From NCBI GenBank assembly GCA_963667855.2, contig CAXXKI010000028.1, forward strand, positions 1-64,000: 64,000 nt of DNA. Direction: 5' to 3'. The stretch comes from G963667855 sp963667855 (GTDB lineage Bacteria; Planctomycetota; Phycisphaerae; UBA1845). Both the position numbers and the translations under genes were made by a program. Of this stretch, positions 53,287-62,572 are shown one piece after another. Within the stretch, counting starts at the first letter, position 1, and each line of letters starts with the position of its first letter. The notes under the pieces were generated by a model that saw only the letters and a list, made by a program, of their open reading frames with translations, did not search any database and was not told where the DNA came from.

Positions 53287-55392
53287 TCATACGGTGGCTT
53301 TCGTGGATATATCTTCCATCACCGTGCGGACGATTCGTTCGGCATCCGCACAACCGCAGGTTACGACAGCGGAGCCGATTCTTTGCAGCCTGTTTATGTC
53401 AGACATCGAAAGCTCCTTTGCTGTAAGGATAACGACCGGAATTTTGTTCCAGACAGCGTCCGACTCCAGGTGTTCCAAAAGGGTGAGACCGTCCATTCTG
53501 GGCATCATCAGGTCGAGCAGAATAACCTGGGGAGTAAACGTGGATAACTGTTCGAGGGCTTCGATGCCGTTGGAGGCGGTTCTGACGTTTAAACCTTTAT
53601 TATCCAAAACACTGGTTATTACGTGTTTCACGATATCGTCGTCATCAACGATCAGTACATCGGTGAGATTTGCCGAGCCGATTTTCTGCATGGTCAGTAG
53701 CAACTTATTCGGTTTGATCGGCTTGGGCAGATAAATCCTGGACCCCGGTTTGTGGTCCGAGTTTTCCTCACTGCGAACCGAAATTATCATGGCAGGTATA
53801 TTTCGAAGTGAAGGTTCCCGTAGAAGCTCTTTGGCAACCTGCCTTCCTTCTGTAATCGGAACGCAGATGTCCAGGCACAGGATGTCCGGCGTTGCGGTTT
53901 TGGAAATATCCAAGGCTTCGTTGTAGCTTTTTAAGGATGCCGTGTTGTAATTTCTATCTTTAAGGTTTTTCTGGATGTCGCTGAAATGTGTGGTGCCATC
54001 ATCCACGCAAAGGATGGTTATAGTGGATGCCTGTTCAGGTTGCTGGATATCGAGATTCGTCTCCTGCGGGCTGGTAACTTGTTTTCCTGAGCAGGGAAAT
54101 ACCGCGGTAAAAACGCTTCCTTTTCCCGGTGTGCTTTGAAATTCAATTACACCGCCGTGTAGAGCGATCAATCGCTGACATGATGCTAAACCCAGGCCTG
54201 TCCCGCCTACCAGTCGGGTTGTACTCGAGTCGATCTGGGAGAAGGTTTTGAACAACTTGTCATGATCCTCCCCTTTGATGCCCACACCGGTGTCGGTCAC
54301 GGAAATGGCCACGCAATCTCCCATTTGCTGGCGATTTTCGCGTATCGCGGTGACTGTTATTGACCCTTTCTGGGTATACTTGATTCCGTTGGAGATTAAG
54401 TTGGTTAATATCTGGCGAACTTTCGTGATATCCGCGGAGATATTGATCGTATGATCAGGCAGATCAATTAGAAAATCTATCGGTTTATCACCGATTTGTG
54501 GTTGCATCTGGTTACAGATATTGCGTACAGCGTCAACGACGTCGAAATCGGAAAATTCCATTTCAGCCTCGCCGGAATCTATTTTGATGATTCCCAGGAT
54601 CTGGTTGATCAGTTCCAGTAAATGTGAGGCATTTCGCGAAACTGTGAGCAGGGCGTCCATATCCCTTTCAGGCAGAACATCTTCCGTTCGCCGCAGGAGT
54701 CGGTTGGTGAATCCAATAATGGCGTTCAACGGTGTGCGCAATTCATGGGACATGTTGGCCAGGAATTCGGTTTTAGCCATGCTGGCCTGTTCAGCTTCCT
54801 TGCGTGCCTTTATCAGTTTGAAATTGCTTTTTTCAAGTTCCTTGTTTGAATCCTTCAGTTGTTTGATCGCTTCGTTAAGTGCCGCTCGTGCATGCACTTC
54901 TTTTTTCTTCAATTGCCATTTACTGCAGAGGGAGCTGGCAAGCTGTTGTACTTCGACATTGTCAAAAGGTTTTTTCAGAATCAGTAGTTTATCTGTTTTT
55001 CCCAGGCAAGACCACATTTCCGCCCACGAGTAATCGGAATATGCTGTGCAGATGACGACCTGGATATTCGGATCGACTTCCCATATACGAGAGACGGTTT
55101 CCAAGCCGTCCCACCCGGGCGGCATACGCATATCCACGAATGCCAGCGCGTAGTGGCTGTTTTGTTTCAGGGATTGTTGTACTTTTTCCAGGCCTTCCGA
55201 CCCCTGATAAGCGGAATCGATGTTATACGCCAAATCCACGGAAAACGTGTTTTTTTCCGCGAAGAGTGCCGCTTCCGCTGTAGTTAAGGCATCACTGTTT
55301 GAGCTTTCGCCGGCAAGTATCTTGCGAAAGTCATTGTGGATCATCTCATTGTCGTCGACAATGAGAATTTTGTAGAGTCCGTTGTCGCTCAT
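53287..55392 (-). CDS. Hybrid histidine kinase with three receiver domains
   Basis: 701 residues. Order: atypical receiver (D87 in FVDMRMPPGWDG); HisKA with H216 in NMSHELRTPL; HATPase (DTGVGIKG, GTGLGLASC); a degenerate receiver near 470-590 (CVDDGTTHFSDI, LCLDICVPITEG, then KPIKP); and a canonical receiver (about 590-700, IVDDDDI and LLDLMMPRMDG). The last receiver lacks the usual KP pair near its end, where CGCADAERI appears instead. No transmembrane segment. It precedes the other hybrid kinase, so the two may form a phosphorelay. Output genes are not adjacent. Confidence 0.93.
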   Translation of the reverse strand: MSDNGLYKILIVDDNEMIHNDFRKILAGESSNSDALTTAEAALFAEKNTFSVDLAYNIDSAYQGSEGLEKVQQSLKQNSHYALAFVDMRMPPGWDGLETVSRIWEVDPNIQVVICTAYSDYSWAEMWSCLGKTDKLLILKKPFDNVEVQQLASSLCSKWQLKKKEVHARAALNEAIKQLKDSNKELEKSNFKLIKARKEAEQASMAKTEFLANMSHELRTPLNAIIGFTNRLLRRTEDVLPERDMDALLTVSRNASHLLELINQILGIIKIDSGEAEMEFSDFDVVDAVRNICNQMQPQIGDKPIDFLIDLPDHTINISADITKVRQILTNLISNGIKYTQKGSITVTAIRENRQQMGDCVAISVTDTGVGIKGEDHDKLFKTFSQIDSSTTRLVGGTGLGLASCQRLIALHGGVIEFQSTPGKGSVFTAVFPCSGKQVTSPQETNLDIQQPEQASTITILCVDDGTTHFSDIQKNLKDRNYNTASLKSYNEALDISKTATPDILCLDICVPITEGRQVAKELLREPSLRNIPAMIISVRSEENSDHKPGSRIYLPKPIKPNKLLLTMQKIGSANLTDVLIVDDDDIVKHVITSVLDNKGLNVRTASNGIEALEQLSTFTPQVILLDLMMPRMDGLTLLEHLESDAVWNKIPVVILTAKELSMSDINRLQRIGSAVVTCGCADAERIVRTVMEDISTKATV

Positions 55393-55722
55393 TATGCGAT
55401 CACGTTCCCAAAACGCACATACCAGTCTGATTCAATGCCTTGAACCAATGGATATACACCGTTTGATGTGCGGCAAAGGTGTAAGCCCGCCATTCCCAAA
55501 GACGCTTTGATTTCCTATATGTTAACGTCAATAAACGATGTGAAATTATGATATAGCGGTTATGTTACCGCCGGTTTAACCGCAATGGATATGGTTAAGT
55601 ATAAAGCAACAGATGCCTGTTACCGTTTGTAGCCCGGATAAATCTTAACGGATTCGCTCCCGCTTAAAAGTTTCGCTTGTATCGGATATACGCCGGCTGG
55701 ATGAACTAATTTTAATCGCTGG
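55393..55722. other. Gap between kinase operon and the oxidoreductase
   Basis: No gene is visible. GCGGT-TATGTT-ACCGC followed by CGGTT-TAACCG (55556-55582) makes two adjacent small hairpins. The rest is AT-rich. The kinase promoter must lie here, but I cannot name it. Confidence 0.3.
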
Positions 55723-55724
55723 CC

Positions 55725-56723
55725 TTATACCGCAGTTCTTTTGTTTTCTGCAGCAGTTACGAGTCGGGCGGGGTCAAACGGGTTTGGCTCCACCTGACGC
55801 TGAGTTATTAGCGAAGCAGCCAGTTGTCCAACCGCGTAGGATGAGGTGACGCCGTGTCCTCCCAGTCCGGCAACATGGAAAACGTGGATATTTCTGGGGT
55901 CAAATCCAATTACGAAATTTTCATCCTGCGCAAAAGTTCGCTGTCCAGTCCAGCAGTTTTTAATGGCTAAATTACTTAATTGCGGCTGAAGACGGCTCAT
56001 GGTTTCCGCTAATTGAATCTGTACATTGTGGTTTACCCGGTAATCACCGGGGGTTCGGGCCTGCTGATCGCATACACACATTAGCAAACCGCCGTTATCT
56101 GGTCGGAAATAAAGATTATTCACTACGTCCCAGACAATAGGCCAGCCCGTTGAAATTTCCGGCATTTGAGGAGTTTGGAACAGGTGCCGGTTCATCGGGG
56201 TCAGCGGAAGATCCCCGACGGTTCCCGCCCAGGGGCCCGCGGCGTTCACCAGCAATCCGGTTGTGATTGTTCCCTTGCTGGTCTGTATGGCAATTCCTCC
56301 ATCAACCGGAGTCCATTGTAGCAACTCGCAATCGCAAAGAACTTCTTGTTCGCGGAGGAATGTCTGTAAAAGACCAGCGGTATCCACCACACCGTCTTCC
56401 GGACACCATAATGCTTTTCCCATTGCCCCGGGAAAACGTTTGCTTACATCTTCATTTCCCCATCCCACCAGCAGTGAACCGGTTTTGCGAAATTCACAAA
56501 ATTGGCCGGTTCGTAAAGCGTTGGCTCCGCGGCTGGTGAGAACCTGGACATTACTGTCCGCAACTTTCTCCCGGACCATGGCCGCATTTAACCCGGACGA
56601 GTGCTGACCCGGTGTCGTTTCCTTTTCGATTACGAGGATATCATTCACGCCCTTTTGGCGCAAGTGGTACGCGGTGGATGCGCCGGCCAATCCTGCTCCT
56701 GCTATTACGATGTTAGCCTTCAT
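55725..56723 (-). CDS. FAD-dependent oxidoreductase of the D-amino-acid oxidase family
   Basis: 332 residues from the ATG at 56723. The N-terminal Rossmann motif IVIAGAGLAGASTAYHL binds FAD, an acidic residue follows the second strand (VIEKE), and NAAGPWAGTVGDLP and VAGLGGHGVTSS are family-typical. It resembles sarcosine/glycine-oxidase-type enzymes that oxidise amino acids or N-methylated amines with oxygen. The substrate is not predictable. The longer frame to 56795 lacks support. It has no operon partner and is followed by a receiver gene on the same strand. Confidence 0.88.
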   Translation of the reverse strand: MKANIVIAGAGLAGASTAYHLRQKGVNDILVIEKETTPGQHSSGLNAAMVREKVADSNVQVLTSRGANALRTGQFCEFRKTGSLLVGWGNEDVSKRFPGAMGKALWCPEDGVVDTAGLLQTFLREQEVLCDCELLQWTPVDGGIAIQTSKGTITTGLLVNAAGPWAGTVGDLPLTPMNRHLFQTPQMPEISTGWPIVWDVVNNLYFRPDNGGLLMCVCDQQARTPGDYRVNHNVQIQLAETMSRLQPQLSNLAIKNCWTGQRTFAQDENFVIGFDPRNIHVFHVAGLGGHGVTSSYAVGQLAASLITQRQVEPNPFDPARLVTAAENKRTAV

Positions 56724-56834
56724 AGTTTCTCTATTACAATCGAACGATTTCACAAAGCACGGTTCAAGTGTAACGTGAGGATACGTATGGGCCAACGCTT
56801 GCGGCCGGTTTGTTTGTTTTTTGACGCTGCTGAA

Positions 56835-57266
56835 TCAGGACGGAAGAGCAGAGTCTCCCGGTTTATTCCTGGATTGGGGGTGATTGACGGCGTTCCACAG
56901 CTTGGTAGTCAACTCTGTGGGATCGTATGGTTTAGTTACCTCTCCACTGCCTCCTACCGTTTCGCTGAGTTGCTCGAGGTAATTGCGAATGATGCCCGCG
57001 TCTGCACCGGTCATGAAAACTACAGGGATGTTGGGATCGCCGATATCGCTGCGTATGTGTTCGCAGACAGCGAATCCGTCAGTACCAGGCATGTCGACGT
57101 CAAGTAATACTACGTCTGGAAGTGCTTTATCGAAGGCTGCAATAGCGGAGTCGCCGTCGTTTGCGGTAATAACTTCAAAGCCGGCGTTAGTCAGGCGGAT
57201 TTTGAGGGCTTTTGTGATGTTTTTGTCGTCATCGGCGAGCAGAACGACAGGTTTTTCTCTTTTCAT
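56835..57266 (-). CDS. Stand-alone response regulator receiver
   Basis: 143 residues. A CheY-like receiver: LADDDKN acidic pair, phosphoacceptor D in LLDVDMPGTDG (about residue 52), the FMTG strand and KPYD near 113-116. No output domain; the C-terminus is a short unstructured tail. GAGGCGG lies about 6 bases before the ATG at 57266; a TTG at 57281 is less likely. It could take phosphate from the nearby hybrid kinases and relay it to a motor or to the CheX-like protein next door. That is inference from position. Confidence 0.9.
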   Translation of the reverse strand: MKREKPVVLLADDDKNITKALKIRLTNAGFEVITANDGDSAIAAFDKALPDVVLLDVDMPGTDGFAVCEHIRSDIGDPNIPVVFMTGADAGIIRNYLEQLSETVGGSGEVTKPYDPTELTTKLWNAVNHPQSRNKPGDSALPS

Positions 57267-57516
57267 CGCTTTCCGCCTCAAAGCACCGTTGGTATCGGTT
57301 GGTTTGCATTAGTGTCCGGTGTATCGACACTCTCTACAGCGGCCTGCAGATTCTACCGCCAAGCCTCTAAGGTTCGTCCATACAATAAAGTTACGATTTA
57401 TTTTTGGTAAATGAGCAGGCCGTAAAGAAAACTGCCCAAAACCTGTACGAAGTGGCTATGTAAGTGAAATAATCTAGCTGAACAAACCGTTGATTTTATT
57501 AAACTGGAATCGTTTA

Positions 57517-58038
57517 TTATGAGTAGCAGGCATTTCCTGATGCTGAAGTTGAGTTGGTTATAGCACCTGCTTGTTCCGGTTTTGTCGTGGTGGTCTGGGA
57601 TTGTGTTATGGAGGCTGCTACGACGAATTTGCCTGGCGTGGAAACGAATTCAGCCACCACCCATGAGCGGAAATCGTTTGTTGCTTCTGATGCATTTCCT
57701 TTAGGAAATAGTCGAGGCGGCGAAATCGATATGTCGGTTCCGCTTGAATTACGTCTAAGACGCCGGACGATCATACGTCCCAGTTCGCTAATCACTTCTC
57801 TTGTTTCGATTTGTACGGGAAAATTCCTGGCTATTGCTTGAGCTGTAGCCATTGGAAACTGGATTACAAAGGCGCCCGAAGCACTTCCGGAAATCCTTAT
57901 TACCAAAGCAAGTTCTTCATGTTGAGAAATTAAACAGGGGGCTGCAACAGGCCTGCTTACTCTGCAGGGCGAGCCAAGCATTTTAACGAATACGTTGTCT
58001 GTCGCAGAGAATAGAGACAGAACCAGACTCGCACCCAT
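57517..58038 (-). CDS. CheX-like domain protein, probably catalytically degenerate
   Basis: 173 residues. The fold reads like CheX (CheY-P phosphatase): SLFSATDNVFVKMLG, a beta sheet, then a long helix VISELGRMIVRRLRR where active CheX has E-x-x-N (GELANMIAG). The asparagine that positions the attacking water is replaced by arginine, so phosphatase activity is doubtful. The C-terminal 40 residues are Ser/Thr/Ala rich and look disordered. AAGGA lies 9 bases before the ATG at 58038. It probably binds a receiver domain rather than dephosphorylating it. The lone receiver gene is 250 bases downstream. Confidence 0.55.
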   Translation of the reverse strand: MGASLVLSLFSATDNVFVKMLGSPCRVSRPVAAPCLISQHEELALVIRISGSASGAFVIQFPMATAQAIARNFPVQIETREVISELGRMIVRRLRRNSSGTDISISPPRLFPKGNASEATNDFRSWVVAEFVSTPGKFVVAASITQSQTTTTKPEQAGAITNSTSASGNACYS

Positions 58039-58076
58039 CGATATTTATCCTTCTAGAATATGACCCCTATATCGGC

Positions 58077-58250
58077 TCAGGGGCTTTCTTTTCCGGCCAC
58101 TAATGTAAAAGCCGGTGGGGAATCTTTACCAGGTGGCCATCCGGGCTCGCAAGCTGTGACTGTGGTTACAGGTTGCGTCAAATGGTCGTTAAATCGTTCA
58201 ATTAGAACATCGGCCAGCAGTTGGATGCGGTTGAACGAATCGACTGGCAA
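58077..58250 (-). CDS. Candidate 57-residue small protein between tadA and the CheX-like gene
   Basis: A frame open from inside tadA (over 100 codons without stop) ends at 58077. The first usable start is TTG at 58250, with a short GGA upstream. The product contains an amphipathic helix (DSFNRIQLLADVLIERFNDH) and a proline-rich tail, and codon use looks ordinary. The opposite strand carries a 68-codon frame (58060-58266), so one of the two is a shadow. Spacing to the CheX-like gene (38 bases) suits an operon. Confidence 0.3.
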   Translation of the reverse strand: MPVDSFNRIQLLADVLIERFNDHLTQPVTTVTACEPGWPPGKDSPPAFTLVAGKESP

Positions 58251-58314
58251 ATTCCAGGTGTGGTAATATGCAATTCGGGGAGCATGAAAGCTGGAGTTAT
58301 CGGTATTAGCAGGT

Positions 58315-58782
58315 TTATTTTTTGCCAGCGGCTCTCTGGATGCGGAAAAACTCTTGAAGTATGTCGCAGCAATCCTGAGCCAACACTCCGGAAATCAGCT
58401 CAGTCTGGTGGTTTGTTCGCGGATCGGTGGTAATGGAGTAGAGTGAACCGCAAGCGCCGAATTTCGGGTCAGCAGTTCCAAATACGACCCGGTCGAGACG
58501 GGAAAGGACTATTGCTCCAGCGCACATCGGGCATGGTTCCAGGGTTACGTAGATGGTGCAATTATTCAGCCTCCAGTCTCCGATAGCTGCTGCGGCGGCC
58601 GTGATAGCGATGATTTCGGCGTGTGCGGTGGGGTCGGAGAGCATCTCTTTCTGGTTGTGCCCCCGGCCTATAATTCTGTCGTCGTGAACCACGACCGCCC
58701 CTACGGGTACTTCCTCTTTGTCGAACGCGGCCATCGCTTCATCAAGAGCGGATCGCATGAAATGTTCGTGTCGTTCTGTCAT
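58315..58782 (-). CDS. tadA: tRNA-specific adenosine deaminase
   Basis: 155 residues. TadA converts A34 to inosine in tRNA-Arg(ACG), allowing it to read CGU, CGC and CGA. Zinc/catalytic motifs: HAEI (His ligand and catalytic Glu) and PCPMCAGA (two Cys ligands). FGACGSLYSI is also typical. The ATG at 58782 starts the domain correctly; the frame extends to a TTG at 58815 without support. The same window encodes tRNA-Arg(CCG), which reads the remaining CGG codon. Confidence 0.95.
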   Translation of the reverse strand: MTERHEHFMRSALDEAMAAFDKEEVPVGAVVVHDDRIIGRGHNQKEMLSDPTAHAEIIAITAAAAAIGDWRLNNCTIYVTLEPCPMCAGAIVLSRLDRVVFGTADPKFGACGSLYSITTDPRTNHQTELISGVLAQDCCDILQEFFRIQRAAGKK

Positions 58783-58952
58783 ATCAGCATTGTAGCGGCG
58801 GGTTTTAATTCGCAAATGGGGCTGAAACAGGTGGTTTGCAGGGGCGTTAATATCGGTCGTTGAAGATTGCCGATAACTGTATTGTTACTAAGAGCTTGTG
58901 GTGAAAAGTCCGCGCGCCGGGAGATCGGCGCTATCAAGCAGGAATATAGTTT

Positions 58953-61547
58953 GTGATGAATAATGGTTTTTCAGGCTGGGTTGTTTTTTCGGCGGTATTT
59001 GTGTTTTTGGCCGGAATCTCCGGGTGTGGTCAGTCCGGTGAAACACCGAATACGGAGGTGGCCGACTCTATACCGCTGTATGTGCCGGATGAGGTTCCTT
59101 CCACCAAGCTCTACGTTTATCCGGGCCAGTTGATCGAAATTCAATGGTCGACCGAAGTCACTTCGAATGGATTGAAATTGACCTGTTTCAACAGGGCGAC
59201 TTCCGTTGGTACGGATATAACCACTAATGGCACAGGTGGTAAACATAATTGGCGGATATCCGGTGACATGGTTGCTGATACGGATTATGAAATACGTGCA
59301 TTTGAAGTGGGAACCAATGGAAGCCTTGCGGATAGCGAAGCTGAACCGATTTTAAAAAGTGCGAGGATTCGCCTGACCGGCGTTCCCGATGATATCGACA
59401 GCAACAGTATCCCGGTGGCCTGCAATTCCAACGGCGAATGCAATGACGAGCTATTTTGTAACGGCGCGGAAGTTTGTACTCACGGTTTTTGCACGAATGG
59501 TGTGAGCCCTTGCGCAGCCGATCAGAGTTGTGACGAGGCGACCGATACGTGCAGCGGTGGAGCCTGCGAGTCGAACGAAGATTGTGGTTTACAGGGATTC
59601 TGCATAGACGATGTATGTACGATAATTGAAGTCGGCAGCAATGCTCTTCAGGGGTACGCCCTGTATGCGAGTGACGACTCATTGGTGGATTTCAGCCAGC
59701 CTCTTGTCGTTGGGGATGTTCTCAGTATAACCGCTCCGCCGATTGCAGAAGCTTCCTTGTCGGTTTGGGCCAGGGTGATATCTGCGGACTGCAGTTGCAG
59801 CTGGACGATTGAGCCCACTTCGGCCGGAACATTTGATACCCCCGAAAGTTGCGCAGCGAACTTAACCTTAGCGGAAAAGGGTAGCGTATTCATATCTGTG
59901 GAAACTGAATGCGACGGTGTTGAAAAGACCTATATCCAGCAGGGCACGATTGTCGATGCTCCACCGCCGACAACCTGCGAGAACGTAGACGACTGCCAGG
60001 ATGGGGAAATATGCGAAGACGGTGTCTGTGTTACTCCGCCTGCTCCGGCTCCTTCGATAACCGTGCTGGAAGAGGAACTGATTGTACCTTACGTTGTAAG
60101 GTTGTATATGCGTTTGATCGATGCTGACGATGATGTTATTCCCAGTGGCGTGACCAGCGATCAGTTCGCCATTTACGAAAACAACGTGAAACTCGATCTC
60201 ACGGAAACCAATCAGTTTATAACTCCTGGCGCAAACCTGCCGTTGCGGATAATGCTTGTACTGGATTATACGAATTCCATGGATACGGCTTCGGCGATTT
60301 CACCAATGATCGACGCAGCCAGAAGCTTTGTGGAGCAGGAGCATTTTACCGCTTCGCACCAGATTGGGATAATAGAATTCCACGACCGGGGCGGTGAAGA
60401 CGAGGGGTTCAGTGTTGCGGTCGAACTGACCGATGCTGATTCAGAAGGTAAAACCGCTATAAAGGCAGGGATACCTTCGGCTAATTCTCTGGAGCCGGGT
60501 CTTACACGCGTGTGGGACGCCATCAATCTGGCCATGGTCCGGTTGGCGGTGACCGAGCGAAAGACCGGTGAGGTACAGGCAATTGTTTTTCTGACCGACG
60601 GACGGGACACAACCAGCGAGTTGGATGCGGATGCAATAGCCTCCGCCGCCGTAACAAATGAGATTAACCTTTACCCTATAGGTTTCGGTGATGTAGCGGA
60701 TAATGAATCGGTACTCGAGTCCCTGGCGGACCAGACCGGTGGTGCTTATTTCCCGGCTTCCGATGCCGCTGAATTACAGGATATTCTGACCAAGGTCGCT
60801 TCCGATCTGCGGGGGCAGTGGAATCTGTGTTACGTTACCCAGCGAAACAGCGGTTCGGTCGATCTGAAAGTGGAATTCACCTGGGAATCGCAAACCGCGG
60901 AATATGAATCCAATTTCGACGCGGGGCAACTGGCCGGGGATATTCACCAGGGAATTATCGAAGTCGTTGATCGCGATTACGACGCCTTCATGGACCGCAC
61001 ACGGTTTCTTTTAAGAGCAACGTACATACCACGTAGTATTAACCGGCTTGATCTTGTGTTCGCGCATAGCAGTGCGGTATTCGAACTGCAGGGAGCGGGG
61101 GGGCTGATGAACCCGGCAGACGGCTGGTCTCTGACTGATATGGGCGATGGGGAGTACCTGATTTTCGGGTTCGATCTGCTGGAATACGGAGCGTTTGGGA
61201 ATATCGGAACGGTTACGATTCCTGGGAATATCGATTATCTGCAGGTTCAGCATGACGATACCGTTTTTGATTTCCTGCCCCAGGATAAGACCTTTGTATT
61301 TACCGGCGATTTATGGGCGAAACCGTATACTCTGACCGCGGAAGTCGGGCCCGCAACCGAGTTAGGAAATATAACTATCACGCCGGATAAGACTGGATAC
61401 GGCCATGGCGAAACAGTTACCCTGACCGCAACGCCGGTAGGGACAAGCACGTTTGAAAAATGGACCGGCGATTCAGACAGTACAGATGCGGGTATTACCC
61501 TGACTATGGACGAGGATAAAACGGTTACCGCGGTGTTCAAGGAATAG
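58953..61547 (+). CDS. VWA-domain lipoprotein
   Basis: 864 residues. Signal peptide and lipobox GISGC (cysteine 25). An N-terminal beta domain is followed by cysteine-rich EGF-like stretches (CNSNGECNDELFCNGAEVC, CESNEDCGLQGFC), an Ig-like part, then a von Willebrand A domain (about 425-620). The MIDAS starts as LDYTNSM (D-x-T-x-S instead of D-x-S-x-S), and VFLTDGRD continues it. The C-terminus has beta domains ending in a repeat typical of bacterial surface proteins (GYGHGETVTLTATPV...TVTAVFKE). Likely surface adhesion or matrix binding. GTG at 58953 or ATG at 58956; the ribosome site is weak. Confidence 0.85.
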   Translation: MMNNGFSGWVVFSAVFVFLAGISGCGQSGETPNTEVADSIPLYVPDEVPSTKLYVYPGQLIEIQWSTEVTSNGLKLTCFNRATSVGTDITTNGTGGKHNWRISGDMVADTDYEIRAFEVGTNGSLADSEAEPILKSARIRLTGVPDDIDSNSIPVACNSNGECNDELFCNGAEVCTHGFCTNGVSPCAADQSCDEATDTCSGGACESNEDCGLQGFCIDDVCTIIEVGSNALQGYALYASDDSLVDFSQPLVVGDVLSITAPPIAEASLSVWARVISADCSCSWTIEPTSAGTFDTPESCAANLTLAEKGSVFISVETECDGVEKTYIQQGTIVDAPPPTTCENVDDCQDGEICEDGVCVTPPAPAPSITVLEEELIVPYVVRLYMRLIDADDDVIPSGVTSDQFAIYENNVKLDLTETNQFITPGANLPLRIMLVLDYTNSMDTASAISPMIDAARSFVEQEHFTASHQIGIIEFHDRGGEDEGFSVAVELTDADSEGKTAIKAGIPSANSLEPGLTRVWDAINLAMVRLAVTERKTGEVQAIVFLTDGRDTTSELDADAIASAAVTNEINLYPIGFGDVADNESVLESLADQTGGAYFPASDAAELQDILTKVASDLRGQWNLCYVTQRNSGSVDLKVEFTWESQTAEYESNFDAGQLAGDIHQGIIEVVDRDYDAFMDRTRFLLRATYIPRSINRLDLVFAHSSAVFELQGAGGLMNPADGWSLTDMGDGEYLIFGFDLLEYGAFGNIGTVTIPGNIDYLQVQHDDTVFDFLPQDKTFVFTGDLWAKPYTLTAEVGPATELGNITITPDKTGYGHGETVTLTATPVGTSTFEKWTGDSDSTDAGITLTMDEDKTVTAVFKE

Positions 61548-61574
61548 CACCGCGGGCGATTGTGGGGAATCCGG

Positions 61575-62567
61575 TTATTGACTGTCGCCGACTTGTATTG
61601 TCATTCTCAGTGGTTGTTCATCCGTATTAGGGGTAAACACGTAGGTTTTCGATTTTCGCACGATATTGCTCAGGGTAGTCAGCAATAAACGCGTTTGACT
61701 TACCTCGGGATTCCTGATGTATTGCTTCTGGATGGCCAGGAAACGGTCGGTTTCTCCAATGGCTGTTTTTATCCTGGTTTCCGCGTAACTTTTGGCCTTT
61801 TCGATAAGTTCAAAAGCGCTGGCGTGGGCCTTGGGCAGGATGGAGTTGGCGAACGCTTCAGCTTCGTCGATTTTCTTCTCCTGGTCCTTTTTGGCGCTGG
61901 CGACGTCCCGAAAAGCATCATTGATGGCGAACGGGGGTTCGATACTCTCGATATTTACATCCACTATGGTTATGCCGCATTCGTAAAGATCGAGCATTCG
62001 CTGGACTTTTTCTTCGGTGATATTCTGGATTTTCGCTTTACCTTCCGCCAATGCCTCATCGATAGTGCACCCGCCGAGTGTTTCGATCATTACGCTGAGA
62101 ACGGCCAGGCGGACCATTTCGTCCGGGCGTGATGTCCTGGTGACATACTTGTCCGTTTCGGTTATCTGGTAGGTGGCGACCATTGTGGATTTAACAATAT
62201 TGACATCGCCGGTGAAGACGTCTGTTTCAGGGCTGGAGCCACGTGCGACGATGTCACCGGCGGCTATGGCGGCTCGGATTTCCGGGGATAAGCCTACTTC
62301 CACTCTCTTTATTTCGGTAGTTTTGGGCTTGTCCACCCGGCCGAACGGCGCGGGCCAACTGTAGTGTATACCTGGTTGGACCTGCTTTTCGACTGTTCGG
62401 CCAAAACGGCGCTCGACGGCTCGTTCATCGGGTTGCACAAAGTAGAAACCGGAAGCCAGGTAGCAGCACAAGCCGAATATTCCCACAATCCAGACGAGTC
62501 TTCGGGCTGTATGGGGACTACGATCAGCTGGAGAGGGTTTTGTATGTTTTCCGTTTTTTTCGGTCAT
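61575..62567 (-). CDS. hflK: SPFH-domain HflK-type membrane protein
   Basis: 330 residues. One N-terminal membrane helix (LVWIVGIFGLCCYLASGFYF), then the SPFH/band-7 domain with VQPDERAVERRFGR and PGIHYSWPAPFGRVDK, typical of HflK. The distal region is a long helix (ASAKKDQEKKIDEAEAFAN). HflK and HflC form a ring-like cage that regulates the FtsH protease at the inner membrane. It begins 5 bases after hflC, so they are coupled. No ftsH is nearby. Confidence 0.9.
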   Translation of the reverse strand: MTEKNGKHTKPSPADRSPHTARRLVWIVGIFGLCCYLASGFYFVQPDERAVERRFGRTVEKQVQPGIHYSWPAPFGRVDKPKTTEIKRVEVGLSPEIRAAIAAGDIVARGSSPETDVFTGDVNIVKSTMVATYQITETDKYVTRTSRPDEMVRLAVLSVMIETLGGCTIDEALAEGKAKIQNITEEKVQRMLDLYECGITIVDVNIESIEPPFAINDAFRDVASAKKDQEKKIDEAEAFANSILPKAHASAFELIEKAKSYAETRIKTAIGETDRFLAIQKQYIRNPEVSQTRLLLTTLSNIVRKSKTYVFTPNTDEQPLRMTIQVGDSQ

Positions 62568-62572
62568 GGTCG

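Noticed and set aside
58869..58876. Exact GCCGATAA, the sigma28 -10 box, before the VWA gene
   Set aside because: No -35 box at the right distance; a single 8-mer can occur by chance.
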